This document shows positions 7,409 through 17,007 of a stretch of DNA of 64,000 bases, in pieces (positions within the stretch are counted from its first letter, which is position 1; every line of letters begins with the position of its first letter). The notes beneath the pieces are model-generated. The model worked only from the letters and a program-made list of their open reading frames with translations. It was not told the origin of the DNA and did no database searches. Origin of the DNA: Gp6-AA40 sp963772955 (GTDB taxonomy: Bacteria; Acidobacteriota; Vicinamibacteria; Vicinamibacterales; UBA2999); contig CAVYZF010000020.1 of assembly GCA_963772955.1 (NCBI GenBank), forward strand, positions 1 to 64,000, read 5' to 3'. Made by a program: the position numbers and the translations under genes.

Positions 7409-8764
7409 TCACCGGCGAATCACGCTCAGGACCTCGTCCCGTTTCCGCTCCATCAGCTCAGGAGTTTTCGCCTCGAGGTTCAGGCGCAGAAGGGGCTCGG
7501 TATTCGATCCGCGCACGTTGAAGTGCCAATCCGGGTAATCCACCGACACGCCGTCCAGCCGCGCCAGCGTTGCGTCCTTGAAGTGCGACTCGATCGCCGC
7601 CAGCGTCTTCGGCACCTCCTCGATGCTTTTCAGCTTGGTGTTGATCTCACCTGAGATGAAATAGCGCTCGCGGTACGGCTTGAGCAGATCGCGCAGCGAC
7701 TGGTTCTTCTTCGACATCAACTCCAGGATGAGCATTGCCGGGATGAACCCATTGTCCGAGTAGTAGAAGTCACGGAAGTAGTAGTGCCCGGTGACCTCGC
7801 CCGCGAAGATGCCGTCTTCCTTGCGCATGCGCTGCTTGATGAATGCGTGACCGACGCGGTTCATCAGCGCGGTGCCGCCGTAGCGCTCCACCGTGTCACG
7901 GACGGCGTGGCTGGCACGCAGGTCGTAGATCACCGTTGCGCCAGGATGCTTGAGCAGGAACGCCTCGGCCAGGAGCGCGGTCACGAAATCGCCGGAGATG
8001 AACTCGCCGCTGCCGTCGATGAAGAAGCAGCGATCGGCGTCGCCGTCCCACGCGATGCCGATATCGGCGTTCTGCTTCACGACTTCCGCCGTGATGTCGC
8101 GACGGTTCTCCTCGATGAGCGGGTTGGCCTCGTGATTGGGAAACGTGCCGTCCACCTCGAAGCACAGTCTCGTCGTCCGGCAGGGCAACCGGTCGAAGAA
8201 CAGCGGTGCCACGCGCCCGGCCATGCCGCTTCCGGCATCGAGCACGACGTTGAATGGTTTGATAATCGACGGATCGATGAACGACATCACCTTGTCCACG
8301 TATCCGGGCAAGACATCGCGAGTCGTTATGTCTCCGCGCGTTGCCGCTGGAGCCGGCAGGCGATCGCTGGCGATCATGTCGCGGATGTCGCCAATGCCGG
8401 CATCGCCGCTGAGCGGCAAGGCTTCGGCCCGGACCATCTTGATGCCGTTGTACTTCCCCGGATTGTGCGAGGCGGTGATCTGCGCGCCCCCTTCGAGTGT
8501 GTCTGTGACGACGGCGTAGTAGAGCACGTCGGTAGGGAGCATGCCGTAGTCGACGACCGACGCCCCCTGTTCGCGCGCGCCGTCGATGAACGCCGCGGCG
8601 AGCGCCGGCGACGAGACGCGCATGTCGCGCGACACGGCGATCTGCGACGCGTTCAGGTAGGTGACGAAGCCGCGTCCGATCTGCCTCGCAGTGGTCTCGT
8701 CGATCTCGTCTGGGAAGACGCCACGAATGTCGTACACCTTGAAGATGCCCGGATTGATGTTCAT
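7409..8764 (-). CDS. manB: Phosphomannomutase/phosphoglucomutase
   Basis: Alpha-D-phosphohexomutase interconverting 6- and 1-phosphates of mannose or glucose for sugar-nucleotide synthesis. All four signature loops are present: phosphoserine loop TASHNPGKYNG (Ser99), Mg2+ loop WDGDADRC, sugar-specificity loop GEVTGH, and phosphate loop RGSNTEP near the C terminus. Length 451 residues is typical. ATG 8764 overlaps the stop of the upstream nucleotidyltransferase (ATGA), so the two are coupled and likely supply GDP-mannose or a similar precursor for surface polysaccharide. The symbol follows common usage; the Glc/Man preference is not resolved. Confidence 0.9.
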   Translation of the reverse strand: MNINPGIFKVYDIRGVFPDEIDETTARQIGRGFVTYLNASQIAVSRDMRVSSPALAAAFIDGAREQGASVVDYGMLPTDVLYYAVVTDTLEGGAQITASHNPGKYNGIKMVRAEALPLSGDAGIGDIRDMIASDRLPAPAATRGDITTRDVLPGYVDKVMSFIDPSIIKPFNVVLDAGSGMAGRVAPLFFDRLPCRTTRLCFEVDGTFPNHEANPLIEENRRDITAEVVKQNADIGIAWDGDADRCFFIDGSGEFISGDFVTALLAEAFLLKHPGATVIYDLRASHAVRDTVERYGGTALMNRVGHAFIKQRMRKEDGIFAGEVTGHYYFRDFYYSDNGFIPAMLILELMSKKNQSLRDLLKPYRERYFISGEINTKLKSIEEVPKTLAAIESHFKDATLARLDGVSVDYPDWHFNVRGSNTEPLLRLNLEAKTPELMERKRDEVLSVIRR

Positions 8765-9819
8765 GCTTTTGTGAAGTCCGTGAGCGTCGTCTTGTCTCCG
8801 AGAACCGCGCCACTGTTGAGCGACACGTTTCGTCCAATGTGACATTGTCGCCCAAGCACGGCGTCGGTGATCGACGTCTGGCTGCCGATGCGACAGTTCG
8901 GCCAGACGATCGCGCGCGCGATGACGGCCTCTTCCTCGACCTGCGTCTGGCGGCCGAGCACGGCGTACGGTCCGATACGTGCCCCGGCTTTCACGAGCAC
9001 GCCCTCGTCGATGAACACCGGGCCCTCAATGGTCGCGCCGTCTTCGATACGAGCGTCCGGCGCGATGAATCGCCCCGGGCTCGTCAGGCCGGCAAACGGC
9101 GGAGCGACGAAGCGGCCGTCCATGATGTCGTGATGGACCTGGACGTACTTCTCCGGCGTACCGATGTCGATCCAGTAACCGTTGTAGACGTATGCGACGA
9201 ATGTCTCGCTGCGTTCGATGAGGGAGGGGAAGTAGCTGCGCTCGATCGACCACGGAACCTCGCTCGGAATCCGATCGAAGGTATCCGGCTCGAGCACGTA
9301 GATGCCCGCGTTGATGTGGTTCGTCGTGATTTCCTCGGGCTTGGGCTTCTCGAGGAATCGCCGGATGTTGTTCTGATCGTCGGTCTCCACCAGCCCGTAC
9401 GCGGAGGGATTGTCGACCGGCGTCAGGACGATGGTGGCGCGCGCCTGGCGCTCGCGGTGCATGCGAATGACGGCGGCCAGGTCGAGTTGCGTCATCACGT
9501 CGCCGTTGAAGACGACGACCGATTCGGTCAGCTTGTCACCCGCGTACTTGATCGCTCCGGCGGTGCCGAGCGGCACTGGTTCGACGACGTAACGGATCTT
9601 GATTCCCAGATCGGCGCCGTCGCCGAACACTTCCTCGATGCGGCGAGGTTGGTAGTTGAGGCTCAGAATGACCTCGTCGATCTCGGGTACTTGCTTCAGC
9701 AGATCGATCTGATAGTGCAGGAAGGCTCTGTTGAAGATGGGAACGATGGGCTTGGGCGTATGGATGGTCAGCGGTCGGAGACGGGTGCCCTTGCCCCCGG
9801 CGAGGAGGATAGCCTTCAT
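8761..9819 (-). CDS. Sugar-1-phosphate nucleotidyltransferase with a left-handed beta-helix tail
   Basis: Residues 1-240 are a nucleotidyltransferase (MKAILLAGGKGTRLRPLT signature, KPIVPIFN, FNGDVM metal site, GYWIDIGTPEKY), followed by hexapeptide repeats (RFIAPDARIEDGATIEGPVFIDEGVLVKAG) forming a beta-helix. Most like mannose-1-phosphate guanylyltransferase or glucose-1-phosphate uridylyl/thymidylyltransferase of the short GDP-mannose pyrophosphorylase type; the manB-like partner favours GDP-mannose. The start at 9819 is preferred over 9831 because GGGG lies six bases upstream. A TAAGAT box (minus strand) lies 11 bases upstream. Confidence 0.85.
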   Translation of the reverse strand: MKAILLAGGKGTRLRPLTIHTPKPIVPIFNRAFLHYQIDLLKQVPEIDEVILSLNYQPRRIEEVFGDGADLGIKIRYVVEPVPLGTAGAIKYAGDKLTESVVVFNGDVMTQLDLAAVIRMHRERQARATIVLTPVDNPSAYGLVETDDQNNIRRFLEKPKPEEITTNHINAGIYVLEPDTFDRIPSEVPWSIERSYFPSLIERSETFVAYVYNGYWIDIGTPEKYVQVHHDIMDGRFVAPPFAGLTSPGRFIAPDARIEDGATIEGPVFIDEGVLVKAGARIGPYAVLGRQTQVEEEAVIARAIVWPNCRIGSQTSITDAVLGRQCHIGRNVSLNSGAVLGDKTTLTDFTKA

Positions 9820-9978
9820 GACAATCCCCAATCTTACACGATGGGTTACGCCACAGCCTCGCTTGTGTCGGGCGAGTACGGCCCCATCTCTCTGACACGA
9901 CGGCCGGTCTCACGAAGGATGAGCGCGAGTAATATCACCAACACGAGCGAGTTCTAAGAGTAAAATGCCCCTCGACGC

Positions 9979-10575
9979 ATGAACCTGCCGAACACGCTCA
10001 CGCTCGTGCGGATGTTTCTCGTGCCGCTGCTCGTGGTCGTTCTGCTGACGGAGTTCGAAGGGCGGCAGATTCTCGGTGTGCCGAAAGAATTGGCGGGTGC
10101 GGCGATTTTTGGCCTGGCCTCGCTGACTGACTGGCTCGACGGCTACATTGCCCGTCGCCGTCGTCAAATTACCTGGCTCGGTCAGATGCTCGATCCGATC
10201 GCGGACAAGCTGCTGACCTCTGCCGCGTTCATCTCCCTCGTCCAACTGGACCTGGCGCCGGCATGGATGGTGGCACTCATCATCGGTCGAGAGTTCGCGG
10301 TCACGGCGCTTCGCAGTCTCGCCTACACGAAAGGCATCACCATTCCCGCCTCGCCGCTGGGCAAGATCAAGATGGCGTCGCAGGTCACGGCGATTCTGCT
10401 GCTGATCCTGGGATGGCGGCCGGTTCCGTGGCTGGCGCCGATCGGTCACGTCGCGCTGTGGGTGGTGATGCTCGCCGCCGTGGTGTCGGCCGTAGACTAC
10501 TATCGTCGCTTCCAGCGGCTGCTGAATGCCCGCGTGGCTGACGTCAACATCGCGCGCCAGCGCAGAGTGTCCTAG
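9979..10575 (+). CDS. pgsA: CDP-diacylglycerol-glycerol-3-phosphate 3-phosphatidyltransferase
   Basis: Integral membrane enzyme making phosphatidylglycerol-phosphate, the committed step to phosphatidylglycerol and cardiolipin. The CDP-alcohol phosphotransferase motif is complete: DWLDGYIARRRRQ...GQMLDPIADK, providing the metal-binding aspartates. Several hydrophobic helices follow. Length 198 residues fits PgsA. A TAAAAT box lies 12 bases before the ATG, implying a very short leader. Monocistronic; divergent from the nucleotidyltransferase. Confidence 0.92.
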   Translation: MNLPNTLTLVRMFLVPLLVVVLLTEFEGRQILGVPKELAGAAIFGLASLTDWLDGYIARRRRQITWLGQMLDPIADKLLTSAAFISLVQLDLAPAWMVALIIGREFAVTALRSLAYTKGITIPASPLGKIKMASQVTAILLLILGWRPVPWLAPIGHVALWVVMLAAVVSAVDYYRRFQRLLNARVADVNIARQRRVS

Positions 10576-10580
10576 AGGGC

Positions 10581-10661
10581 TCAACTCCCAAAGGCCCAAC
10601 GCCCAACTCCCCCGGCGAGTGCGAAGACCCGCCGTAGGCTTTGTTGGAAGTTGGGAGTTGA
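10581..10661. terminator. Inverted repeat between convergent genes
   Basis: TCAACTCCCAA (10581-10591) is perfectly complementary to TTGGGAGTTGA (10651-10661). The 59-base interval also carries a second CCCAACTCCC. Placed between pgsA and the convergent secreted-protein gene, it could form a bidirectional terminator hairpin, though no T-run follows, or it may be a small palindromic repeat. Confidence 0.4.
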
Positions 10662-10666
10662 AAGAG

Positions 10667-11429
10667 TTACTTACGGAGCGCGACCAGATCGCCCGACTGA
10701 ATCGCGTCGCGCGACACGGTGACCTGGAGCGTTGACGACTGCGACGTCACCTCCACGGCGACGGCCTCGCCCAGATCGTAGAGAAAGTTCTCCGCCTGCT
10801 GCTTATCGCGATAGAGCACGAACTGTGATCCCTTCGTGATGCCGTGATCGCTCCCGCGGTCGAGGAGGAAGAAGTCACCTTTGCCGAACGTGCGGCGGCG
10901 TGCTTCGCCTGTCAGCACGTGACCGTAGTTGTCACGCTGCGGCTTCGGCTTGTTGGATGACACGACCGGCAGCTCGGGAAGGGCAAACGGTTCGAGGTGG
11001 TCGTCGATGTTGATCGTTTCGCAGGCGTGGGTGATCGTCGCGAGCGACATCGCGTCGTCAACGGCCCAGACACGAATCCATCCTGAGGTCACGATCGTCG
11101 CCGGCGTGGCCTGCGTTATCTTCTCGCGATTGCTGATCAGCAGCGCGGCGCGTGTAGTACTCCTGCCCGACCTCGATGCCGTTCTGGGAGCCGGCGTTAA
11201 TGGTGACGATGTCCCCGGGCGCGTGGCTCCGCCGGACGGATGAGTCCTGCCCGCCGGTGATCCTGAGTGGAGTATTGGGCACTTCGAGCGCAGCCTTGGG
11301 TGCGCACGCCAGTGCCAGGACTTCAGCGGGCAAGTGTGCCGCGGCGGCTGCCGGGCCACGCTGAGCCGCGACCGTGGTGCCTGCCAGCACACCCGCCAGG
11401 ATCACGGCCGCAAACGTTCTCGACGTCAT
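10667..11429 (-). CDS. Secreted protein of unknown function with two OB-like repeats (frameshifted)
   Basis: Signal peptide MTSRTFAAVILAGVLAGTTVAAQ. Two similar segments resemble the small beta domain of FlgT/LPS-assembly-like periplasmic proteins: DIVTINAGSQNGIEVGQEYYTRR and DFFLLDRGSDHGITKGSQFVLYRD, each followed by a segment returning to VxVT/AxV strands. One extra base near 11150 breaks the frame; removal gives TRRALLISNREKITQATPATIV and 253 residues. SD GGGGGAG precedes ATG 11429. Last gene after bamD, with a hairpin between. I do not recognise a named family. Confidence 0.65.
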
Positions 11430-11449
11430 CGGTCTCCCCCAACCTTCAG

Positions 11450-11476
11450 GGCGGACCTCCTGACGTCCGCCTCTAT
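11450..11476. repeat. Dispersed hairpin element, copy 2 (TAGAGGCG family)
   Basis: GGCGGAC (11450-11456) pairs with GTCCGCC (11465-11471) across an 8-base loop; on the minus strand it is headed by ATAGAGGCGGAC. It starts at the bamD stop codon. Compare 124-150 and 24038-24084. It could attenuate transcription from bamD into the downstream secreted-protein gene. Confidence 0.45.
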
Positions 11477-12276
11477 TGAGCCTGAATTTGCGTCTTCAGT
11501 TCCGCGAGGCGCCTCTTCGCGTCTTCCGTGTGCTCGCTGGAATCGAATTCCGTGAGCACACGCTCGAAGTACGGGATCGCCTCAGGTTTCTTATCGGTCC
11601 GGGCGAGGGATTCCGCCAGATAGAAATAGATCTCGTCCCGGCCCGCATACATCGGGTCCTCTTCGAGGAGATGGCGAAAGCGCGGAATTGCACCGGGATA
11701 CCACTTGATGCGGAAGTAATGGAAGCCGACGCGGAACTCGGCGAGGCTCAAACGGTCACGAGCTTCACGCCATTTCATACGGACTTCCCCGATCAGCGGG
11801 CTCATGGGGTAGCGATCGAAGAAGGTCTGGAACTCTTTCAGAGCCGCATTGGTCTCCGTCTGGTCTCGCTCGGGTGCACGCATCTGCGCGTAATGCGTCA
11901 TCGCGAGTTTGTACTGTGCATAGTCGGAGCGAGCGTTCGTCGGGTAGAACGTGAGGAACTCACGGTACTCGTTCGCCGACAGCACCAGCGATTCAGTGGT
12001 CTTCTCGCCGAGATACGAGTCGCCCATCCCGAGCTTGGCGTCCGGCCTGAGCGCGCTGTTGGGGTAGTTGTCGACGACCTGGCGGAGGTACTCGCGCGCG
12101 TTCGACCACTTCTTGTCCTCCAGCGACGCCGTTCCGCGGTCGTACAGGAACTTGTCGGGGTTGGTGACGTTGGTCGGAATGGCGTTCCGGTTGCCTCCGC
12201 ACGCCGCGACGAGCAGTGGCAGCAGGAGCAGCGAACGCCGTAGAACAGTGCAACCGTCAGTCAATCGAGTCCTCAA
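11473..12276 (-). CDS. bamD: Outer-membrane assembly lipoprotein BamD
   Basis: BAM-complex lipoprotein that helps fold outer-membrane proteins. It has a lipoprotein signal (LLLLPLLVAACGG, lipid-attached Cys) and TPR-like helical pairs of the BamD type: FLYDRGTASLEDKKWSNAREYLRQVVDNYPNS, SANEYREFLTFYPTNARSDYAQYKLAMTHY, FQTFFDRYPMSPLIGE and FRHLLEEDPMYAGRDEIYFYLAESL. Length 267 residues fits. Start TTG at 12276 is tentative; a TACAAT box lies 14 bases upstream. It lies 67 bases after the thioesterase gene in the same direction. Confidence 0.85.
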   Translation of the reverse strand: MRTRLTDGCTVLRRSLLLLPLLVAACGGNRNAIPTNVTNPDKFLYDRGTASLEDKKWSNAREYLRQVVDNYPNSALRPDAKLGMGDSYLGEKTTESLVLSANEYREFLTFYPTNARSDYAQYKLAMTHYAQMRAPERDQTETNAALKEFQTFFDRYPMSPLIGEVRMKWREARDRLSLAEFRVGFHYFRIKWYPGAIPRFRHLLEEDPMYAGRDEIYFYLAESLARTDKKPEAIPYFERVLTEFDSSEHTEDAKRRLAELKTQIQAQ

Positions 12277-12343
12277 GAGCCTTAATTCCTATTGTAGTAG
12301 GCAGAGAAACAGACGCTCAACAGCCGCGCATGGTTGTGATCGC

Positions 12344-12742
12344 TCATCCGAGGAATTCCCTGACCCGGGCCGGGAGGCGGCACGGCCGCCCATTTACCCC
12401 CACCGCCGCGTGCACGGTGTGACCCTCTGCGACCAACACCTCACCGGCAGTCCTCACCGCCTGATAGTCGAACCGGAGTCGAACCGGTGTCAGCGCGGTC
12501 GCCCGGGTCCGGATCTCGATCTCATCGTCGTAGCGCGCCGACTGCCGATACTCGCAGTGCGCCTCGATCACGGGAAGCGAGATGCCGGCTTCCTCCATGT
12601 CCCGGTAGTTCCAGCCGGCATCGCGCAGCCACTCGGTCCGGCCGACCTCGAACCACACGAGGTAGTTCGCGTAGTAGACGACGCCCATCTGGTCGGTGTC
12701 CGCATAACGGACCCGCACACGCGTGGATCGGACGACGACCAC
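12344..12742 (-). CDS. ybgC: Acyl-CoA thioesterase of the YbgC/4HBT hotdog type
   Basis: Short hotdog-fold thioesterase (132 residues). The YADTDQMGVVYYANYLVWFEVGRTEWLR signature with the active-site Asp is intact, followed by DDEIEIRTRATALTPVRLRFDYQ. Hydrolyses short acyl-CoA or acyl-ACP thioesters. The GTG start at 12742 overlaps the rpe stop (TAGTG), indicating coupling in the aroC-to-bamD operon. Confidence 0.85.
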   Translation of the reverse strand: MVVVRSTRVRVRYADTDQMGVVYYANYLVWFEVGRTEWLRDAGWNYRDMEEAGISLPVIEAHCEYRQSARYDDEIEIRTRATALTPVRLRFDYQAVRTAGEVLVAEGHTVHAAVGVNGRPCRLPARVREFLG

Positions 12743-13424
12743 TATCCACCAACCAGTTGATTGGCGGATGCACGCAGCGCGCGCGTGGCGCCTTCGGGAT
12801 CGGCGGTGCCGAAGATGGCCTGACCGGCGACCAGGATGCTCGCGCCGGCCGCGACGACGTCGCCGACGTTGGACTGATCGATGCCGCCATCGATCTCGAT
12901 GACGGCCTGTGAACCAGCGCGTCGAGCAACGCCCGGACGCGCCGTAGCTTTATCCAGGCTGTGCGGAAGGAATGCCTGCCCGCCGAAGCCCGGGTTGACG
13001 GACATCACGAGCACGAAGTCGACGTCCGGTGCGATGGCTTCGAGCGACGACGGCCGGGGTGCCCGGGTTGATCACCACGCCAGCTTTGGCGCCGAGCTTA
13101 CGGATGAATGCGACGGTGCGGTTCAGATGCCGGCACGGCCTCGACGTGCACCGACACCATGCTGGCTCCTGCAGCGACGAACTCCTCGATGTAGCGATCC
13201 GGCTCCTCGATCATCAGGTGCACATCGAGCGGCCGTGTGGCCACGCGCCTGATCGCGCGCACGACCGGCGGACCGATCGTGATGTTCGGCACGAAGTGCC
13301 CGTCCATCACGTCGACGTGAATCAGGTCCGCCCCGCCACGTTCGGCGGCCGCGATGTCGCGCCCGAGCGCGGCGAAGTCGGCGGACAGAATCGATGGCGC
13401 AATCTGAACCGGGCGCGATCTCAC
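12742..13424 (-). CDS. rpe: Ribulose-phosphate 3-epimerase (multiple frameshifts)
   Basis: Pentose-phosphate enzyme interconverting ribulose-5-P and xylulose-5-P. Diagnostic pieces occur in order but in different frames: IAPSILSADFAALGRDI, DLIHVDVMDGHFVPNITIGP, RPLDVHLMIEEPDRYI, VLVMSVNPGFGGQAF, and IEIDGGIDQSNV. Three single-base insertions (GCCGTGC near 13128; the GGCC near 13057; the AAA near 12953) and one deletion (about 12920) reconstruct a 226-residue enzyme; the net +2 matches the length modulo 3. The GTG start at 13424 has AGGTGA upstream and overlaps the PASTA-protein stop (GTGA). Confidence 0.85.
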
Positions 13425-14153
13425 CGGCTCACCTCGAGCGAGATGGCATCGCTCGCCGCCCACGCGAAAGCCGCCTGCCGGCTGTTGCCGTACGACGGTG
13501 CCTGGAGGCACGCCGGGATAAGGCTGTGTGCCGACGATCGAGACACGAAAGCCCTGACGACGAAGCGCATCGGCGGCGCGCTCGCCGTCGACGCCAATGA
13601 CGTCCGGCATCACGTACGTCGCCGACAGTTCACCGCGATTGAGCAGGATCGACACCTCCGGAGCACGCGACGTGGCCGCCGGGATCCTGCGCCACGACGA
13701 CGTCGGCCGGATAGTCGGCGGATCGGAACTCGGACACGGACGATACGACGACCCCCTGCTGCTGCAGGCTGCTCTGCGCGGCGCGTTCGTTCTGACCGAC
13801 CAGTGGCGGCACGATCGTGCGCTTCGGTCCTGAACTGATCCAGACGCGCACGGTCCGCTGCCCGCCGGCTGGTGACGCCGGCTTCGGGTTCCTGCTGCAT
13901 CACCTTCCCGACCTCGATCTTGTCGTCGGGGCGCTGATTCTCTTCGACACGAAGTGCGAGGTCGCTGTCGGCGAGCGCGGCCGTGGCTTCGTTGACCGTG
14001 CGACCGACGAGCGACGGCACCTGCACCTCCCTGGCCCACAGCGCGACCCGCATCGATGCGCCGAAAAACACCAGGAAAGTCGACGCCAAGGGCGCCCATC
14101 AGGACGAAGAACTTGCCGAGGCTCCAGACGCGGGAACGTAGAGGGGTCAACAT
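13421..14153 (-). CDS. Membrane-anchored PASTA-domain protein without kinase (four frameshifts)
   Basis: An N-terminal transmembrane helix (LGKFFVLMGALGVTFLVFF) precedes three PASTA repeats: VPSLVGRTVNEATAALADSDLALRVEE...GKVMQQEPEAG, VPPLVGQNERAAQSSLQQQGV...VVAQDP, and MPDVIGVDGERAADALRRQGF...VVRQQPAGG. PASTA domains bind muropeptides or cell-wall material. Four +1 insertions (about 14093, 13870, 13682, 13453) break it; corrected length 242 residues. A TACAAT box ends four bases before ATG 14153. It occupies the position where Gram-positive def-fmt-rsmB...prkC-rsgA-rpe clusters carry the PrkC kinase, but no kinase domain is present. Confidence 0.8.
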
Positions 14154-14177
14154 CCACATTGTACCTGACCGCAGGAG

Positions 14178-15539
14178 TCAGGCTGTGCGTTGGAGCGCTG
14201 CGGCGAAGAAGGCCTCGAGATGATGGTCGAAGGGGAGCGTGCGGAGCATCCCTCGCGTCGTCGAGCACCGGGGCGAGCTCCGCGCGCCCGTCACGTCGAA
14301 GATCGAGCAGGTCGAAAGCCTGACTCCGCGGCGAGAAATCGATCGACGACCATCTCGTTCTCTTCGGGCTCGCTCGAACACGTCGCGTAGACCAGCCGTC
14401 CGCCCGGTTTGAGCACGGTGGCTGCGCGACGGAGCAATGTGAGCTGACGCTCGGCGAGCCCTGCGAGTTCGTCTTCATGCCTTCGCCACTTGATGTCGGG
14501 GTCGCGCCGCACGGTGCCCAGCCCCGAGCACGGGGCATCGACGAGGATTCGATCGAAGTCGGCCGAGAAGGGCAGTGCTCCCTCCGTCGGCACGTGCAGT
14601 CGGATGCACGTGATGGCACACCGGCCTGACGGATGGTGTCGCGAAGCAGAGCGCCACGCGGCGCGCGCGCACGTCGCACGCGACGAGCACGCCGCTATCG
14701 CGCATGTCGTCGCTCATCATCACGGTCTTGCCGCCGGGCGCGGCACACAGGTCGAGCACGCGCTCACCCGGTTGGGCGTCAACGGCGAGCGGCACGAGCT
14801 GCGATGCCTCGTCCTGCACGAGGAACTGCTCGTGGCTTCCGTGTCGAAGCGGGTTGCCTGAAACGACGCGAAGTCCATGCGGAGCGAGTGCCGTGTTCTC
14901 GCACTCGACATCGTTCACCGCGAGCGCCTTCCGCACGTCGTCTCGCGTCGCGCGCAGCCGGTTGACGCTCAACGTCAGAGGCGCTGGCTCGTTGTTGAAT
15001 TGCACCCACTTCTCGGTCCGCTCGAAGCCATACGCGATCGAGCCACCGTGCCACGAGCCAGTCAGGATGCGACCAGCTCACTCCGAGATAGAGCAGCGCC
15101 GCCTCGCGATCGGCGGGATCGTCCGGGCGCGCCGGCAGCGGCAGACTGTTGCGCTGGCGGAGTGTCGATCGCAGAACGGCGTTGACGAAGCCCGCTGCGC
15201 TCTTCTTGCCCGCCGCCCGCGTCAGGCTCACCGCATCGTCGACGACCGCAGCTGACGGCACGCGATCGAGGTGCAGGATTTGATAGAGGCTCAGGCGCAG
15301 AATGACGAGGACTTCCTGGTCGAGAGACTCGAGTGAGCGAGCCGACACTCGAGTCGACCAGGTATCGCAGGCTCGTTGCCAGCGAAGCGTGCCGTGAACG
15401 ATGGCCGCTGCGAGCGAGCGATCTCGTTCGTCGGTGAGATGGCGGCGACTGTCCGACGAGCGCGGTGGGCAGGTCGCGATGGTTGGACGCGATCGCCGAC
15501 CAACGCACGGAACGCAGCCGTGCGCGCAGGCGCGGTCAT
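14178..15539 (-). CDS. rsmB: 16S rRNA cytosine(967)-C5 methyltransferase RsmB (multiple frameshifts)
   Basis: N-terminal NusB-like domain (TAAFRALVAIASN; QEVLVILRLSLYQILHLDRVPSAAVVDDAVSL; GFVNAVLRS) followed by the m5C methyltransferase domain: FLVQDEASQLVPLAVDAQPGERVLDLCAAPGGKT (SAM loop), DRILVDAPCSGLGTVRRDPDIKWRR (motif IV Cys) and LVYATCSSEPEENE (catalytic motif VI Cys). The segments lie in at least three frames, requiring about six net insertions; corrected length about 450 residues, matching the family. ATG 15539 overlaps the fmt stop (ATGA). Ends FFAAALQRTA-stop at 14178. Confidence 0.85.
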
Positions 15540-16479
15540 CGATCGCCGAAGCGACGTGCCCGGTTGAATCGGGTGGCCCGCGAGGTAGTCACGCACTTTC
15601 ATCGCCCGTCGTCCTTCCGGCTGGACTTCGTCGATGGCGAGTCGTCCGCCGATGGCCGGTGGCGACGTGAATCGCGCCGGACGATACGTCCACGATTGTG
15701 GCCGGGGCTGCGCTTGTCGGCTCCGGTGCCACGTGACTGCGCATCACGATGAGCCGTTCGCCATTCAGGTAGCTGAACGCGTGTGGCCATGGATAGAGGC
15801 CGCGGACCCGGTTGTGAATGGCGATGGCCGCCAGCGTCCAGTCGATGAGGCCCTTCGTCCTTCGTGATCTTCGACGCGTAGGTCGACAGTGAGTCATCCT
15901 GCGGTTCCTCGACCGCCCGGCCCGCGGCGAGATCGTCGATGACGTCGAGCAGCAGCGATGCACCGAGGTCGGCGAGATCGCGCTCGACGATGTCGCTGGT
16001 CTCGTCGGGCCGATCGGTCGCGTCACCTTGGCAAACATGCCGCCCGCGTCGAGTGCCGAGCACCATCCGCATGATCGTGACCCCGGTCTCGGGCATGCCA
16101 TCGATGACGGCTCTGTGCACCGGTGCCGCACCTCGATAGCGGGGCAGGAGCGAGGCGTGCACGTTGATCATCCCGAGATCGCGGAAGGTTCAGCACGCTC
16201 TCAGGAAGGATCTTCCCGTACGCCGCAACCACGCCGAGGTCTGGCGCCCAGCGGCGTGAGCGTCTCGCTGACTTCGGGATCGCGAAGCCGCGCCGGTTGA
16301 AACACGGCCAGCCCGTGTTGAATCGCCGTCATCTTGACCGGCGCGTCGGTGACCTTCTGTCCACGGCCGCGCGGGCGATCGGGTTGCGTGACGACGCCGA
16401 CGACGTCGTGCGGCGACTGAATGAGCTGTTCGAGCGAGGGAACTGCAAACTGCGGCGTCCCGAAAAACACGACGCGCAT
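15536..16479 (-). CDS. fmt: Methionyl-tRNA formyltransferase (multiple frameshifts)
   Basis: Formylates initiator Met-tRNA using 10-formyl-THF. Ordered pieces: MRVVFFGTPQFAVPSLEQL, VVTQPDRPRGRGQK, GVVAAYGKILPESVLNLP, MINVHASLLPRYRGAAPVHRAVIDG with the catalytic N-H-S set, TGVTIMRMV, and the C-terminal domain IHNRVRGLYPWPHAFSYLNGERL. Six +1 insertions and one deletion restore a 312-residue protein ending PGTRFGDR; the net +5 fits the length modulo 3. It starts three bases after def and overlaps rsmB. Confidence 0.85.
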
Positions 16480-16482
16480 TCG

Positions 16483-16993
16483 CTACCATTTGCCCGCGCG
16501 CGCGAGCTTCTTGATCTTGCGGACGATGAGGTCCTTCTGCAGGCCTCGGAGTCGATCGATGAAGATCGTGCCGTCGAGATGATCCATCTCGTGCTGGAAG
16601 CAGCGCGCGAGGAGACCAGTGGCTTCAACGGTCTGTTCTTCGCCGTTGCGGTCCAGCCCCTTCAGCACGGCTCGCAGAGGCCGCGCCACCGTCGCGTTGA
16701 AGCCGGGTGCGCTCAGGCAGCCTTCTTCTTCGAGCTGCATGCCATCGCGCTCGACGAACGACGGGTTGATGAACGTCAGCAGCTCACCGGCGTTTCGGCC
16801 CAGCGAGATGTCACACACGAAGATGCGGACGCCGACACCGACCTGCGGTGCAGCCAGTCCCACGCCGGGCGCCGACATACATCGTCTGGATCATGTCGTC
16901 GATGAGTCGCTGGATTTCCGGTGTGACCGCCTCGACTGGTGCCGCCGGCTGATGCAGCACATCGGCGCCGTATCGGACTATGGGACGTATCAT
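16483..16993 (-). CDS. def: Peptide deformylase (one frameshift)
   Basis: Removes the N-formyl group from nascent proteins. All three motifs are present: GVGLAAPQVG (motif 1), EEGCLSAPG (motif 2, metal Cys) and QHEMDHLDG (motif 3, metal histidines and catalytic Glu). An extra G in ATGTATGTCGG near 16878 separates the N terminus (MIRPIVRYGADVLHQP) from the rest; corrected length 169 residues. ATG 16993 lies 14 bases after the aroC stop. Encoded with fmt, as in most bacteria. Confidence 0.9.
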
Positions 16994-17007
16994 CGAAATC
17001 GGTCGGC

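Noticed and set aside
7784..9957. Long plus-strand open frames (7784-8842, 8839-9957) opposite the phosphomannomutase and nucleotidyltransferase genes
   Set aside because: They mirror the real genes, consist of Arg/Asp/Val-rich antisense sequence and show no family motif; typical GC-rich shadow frames.
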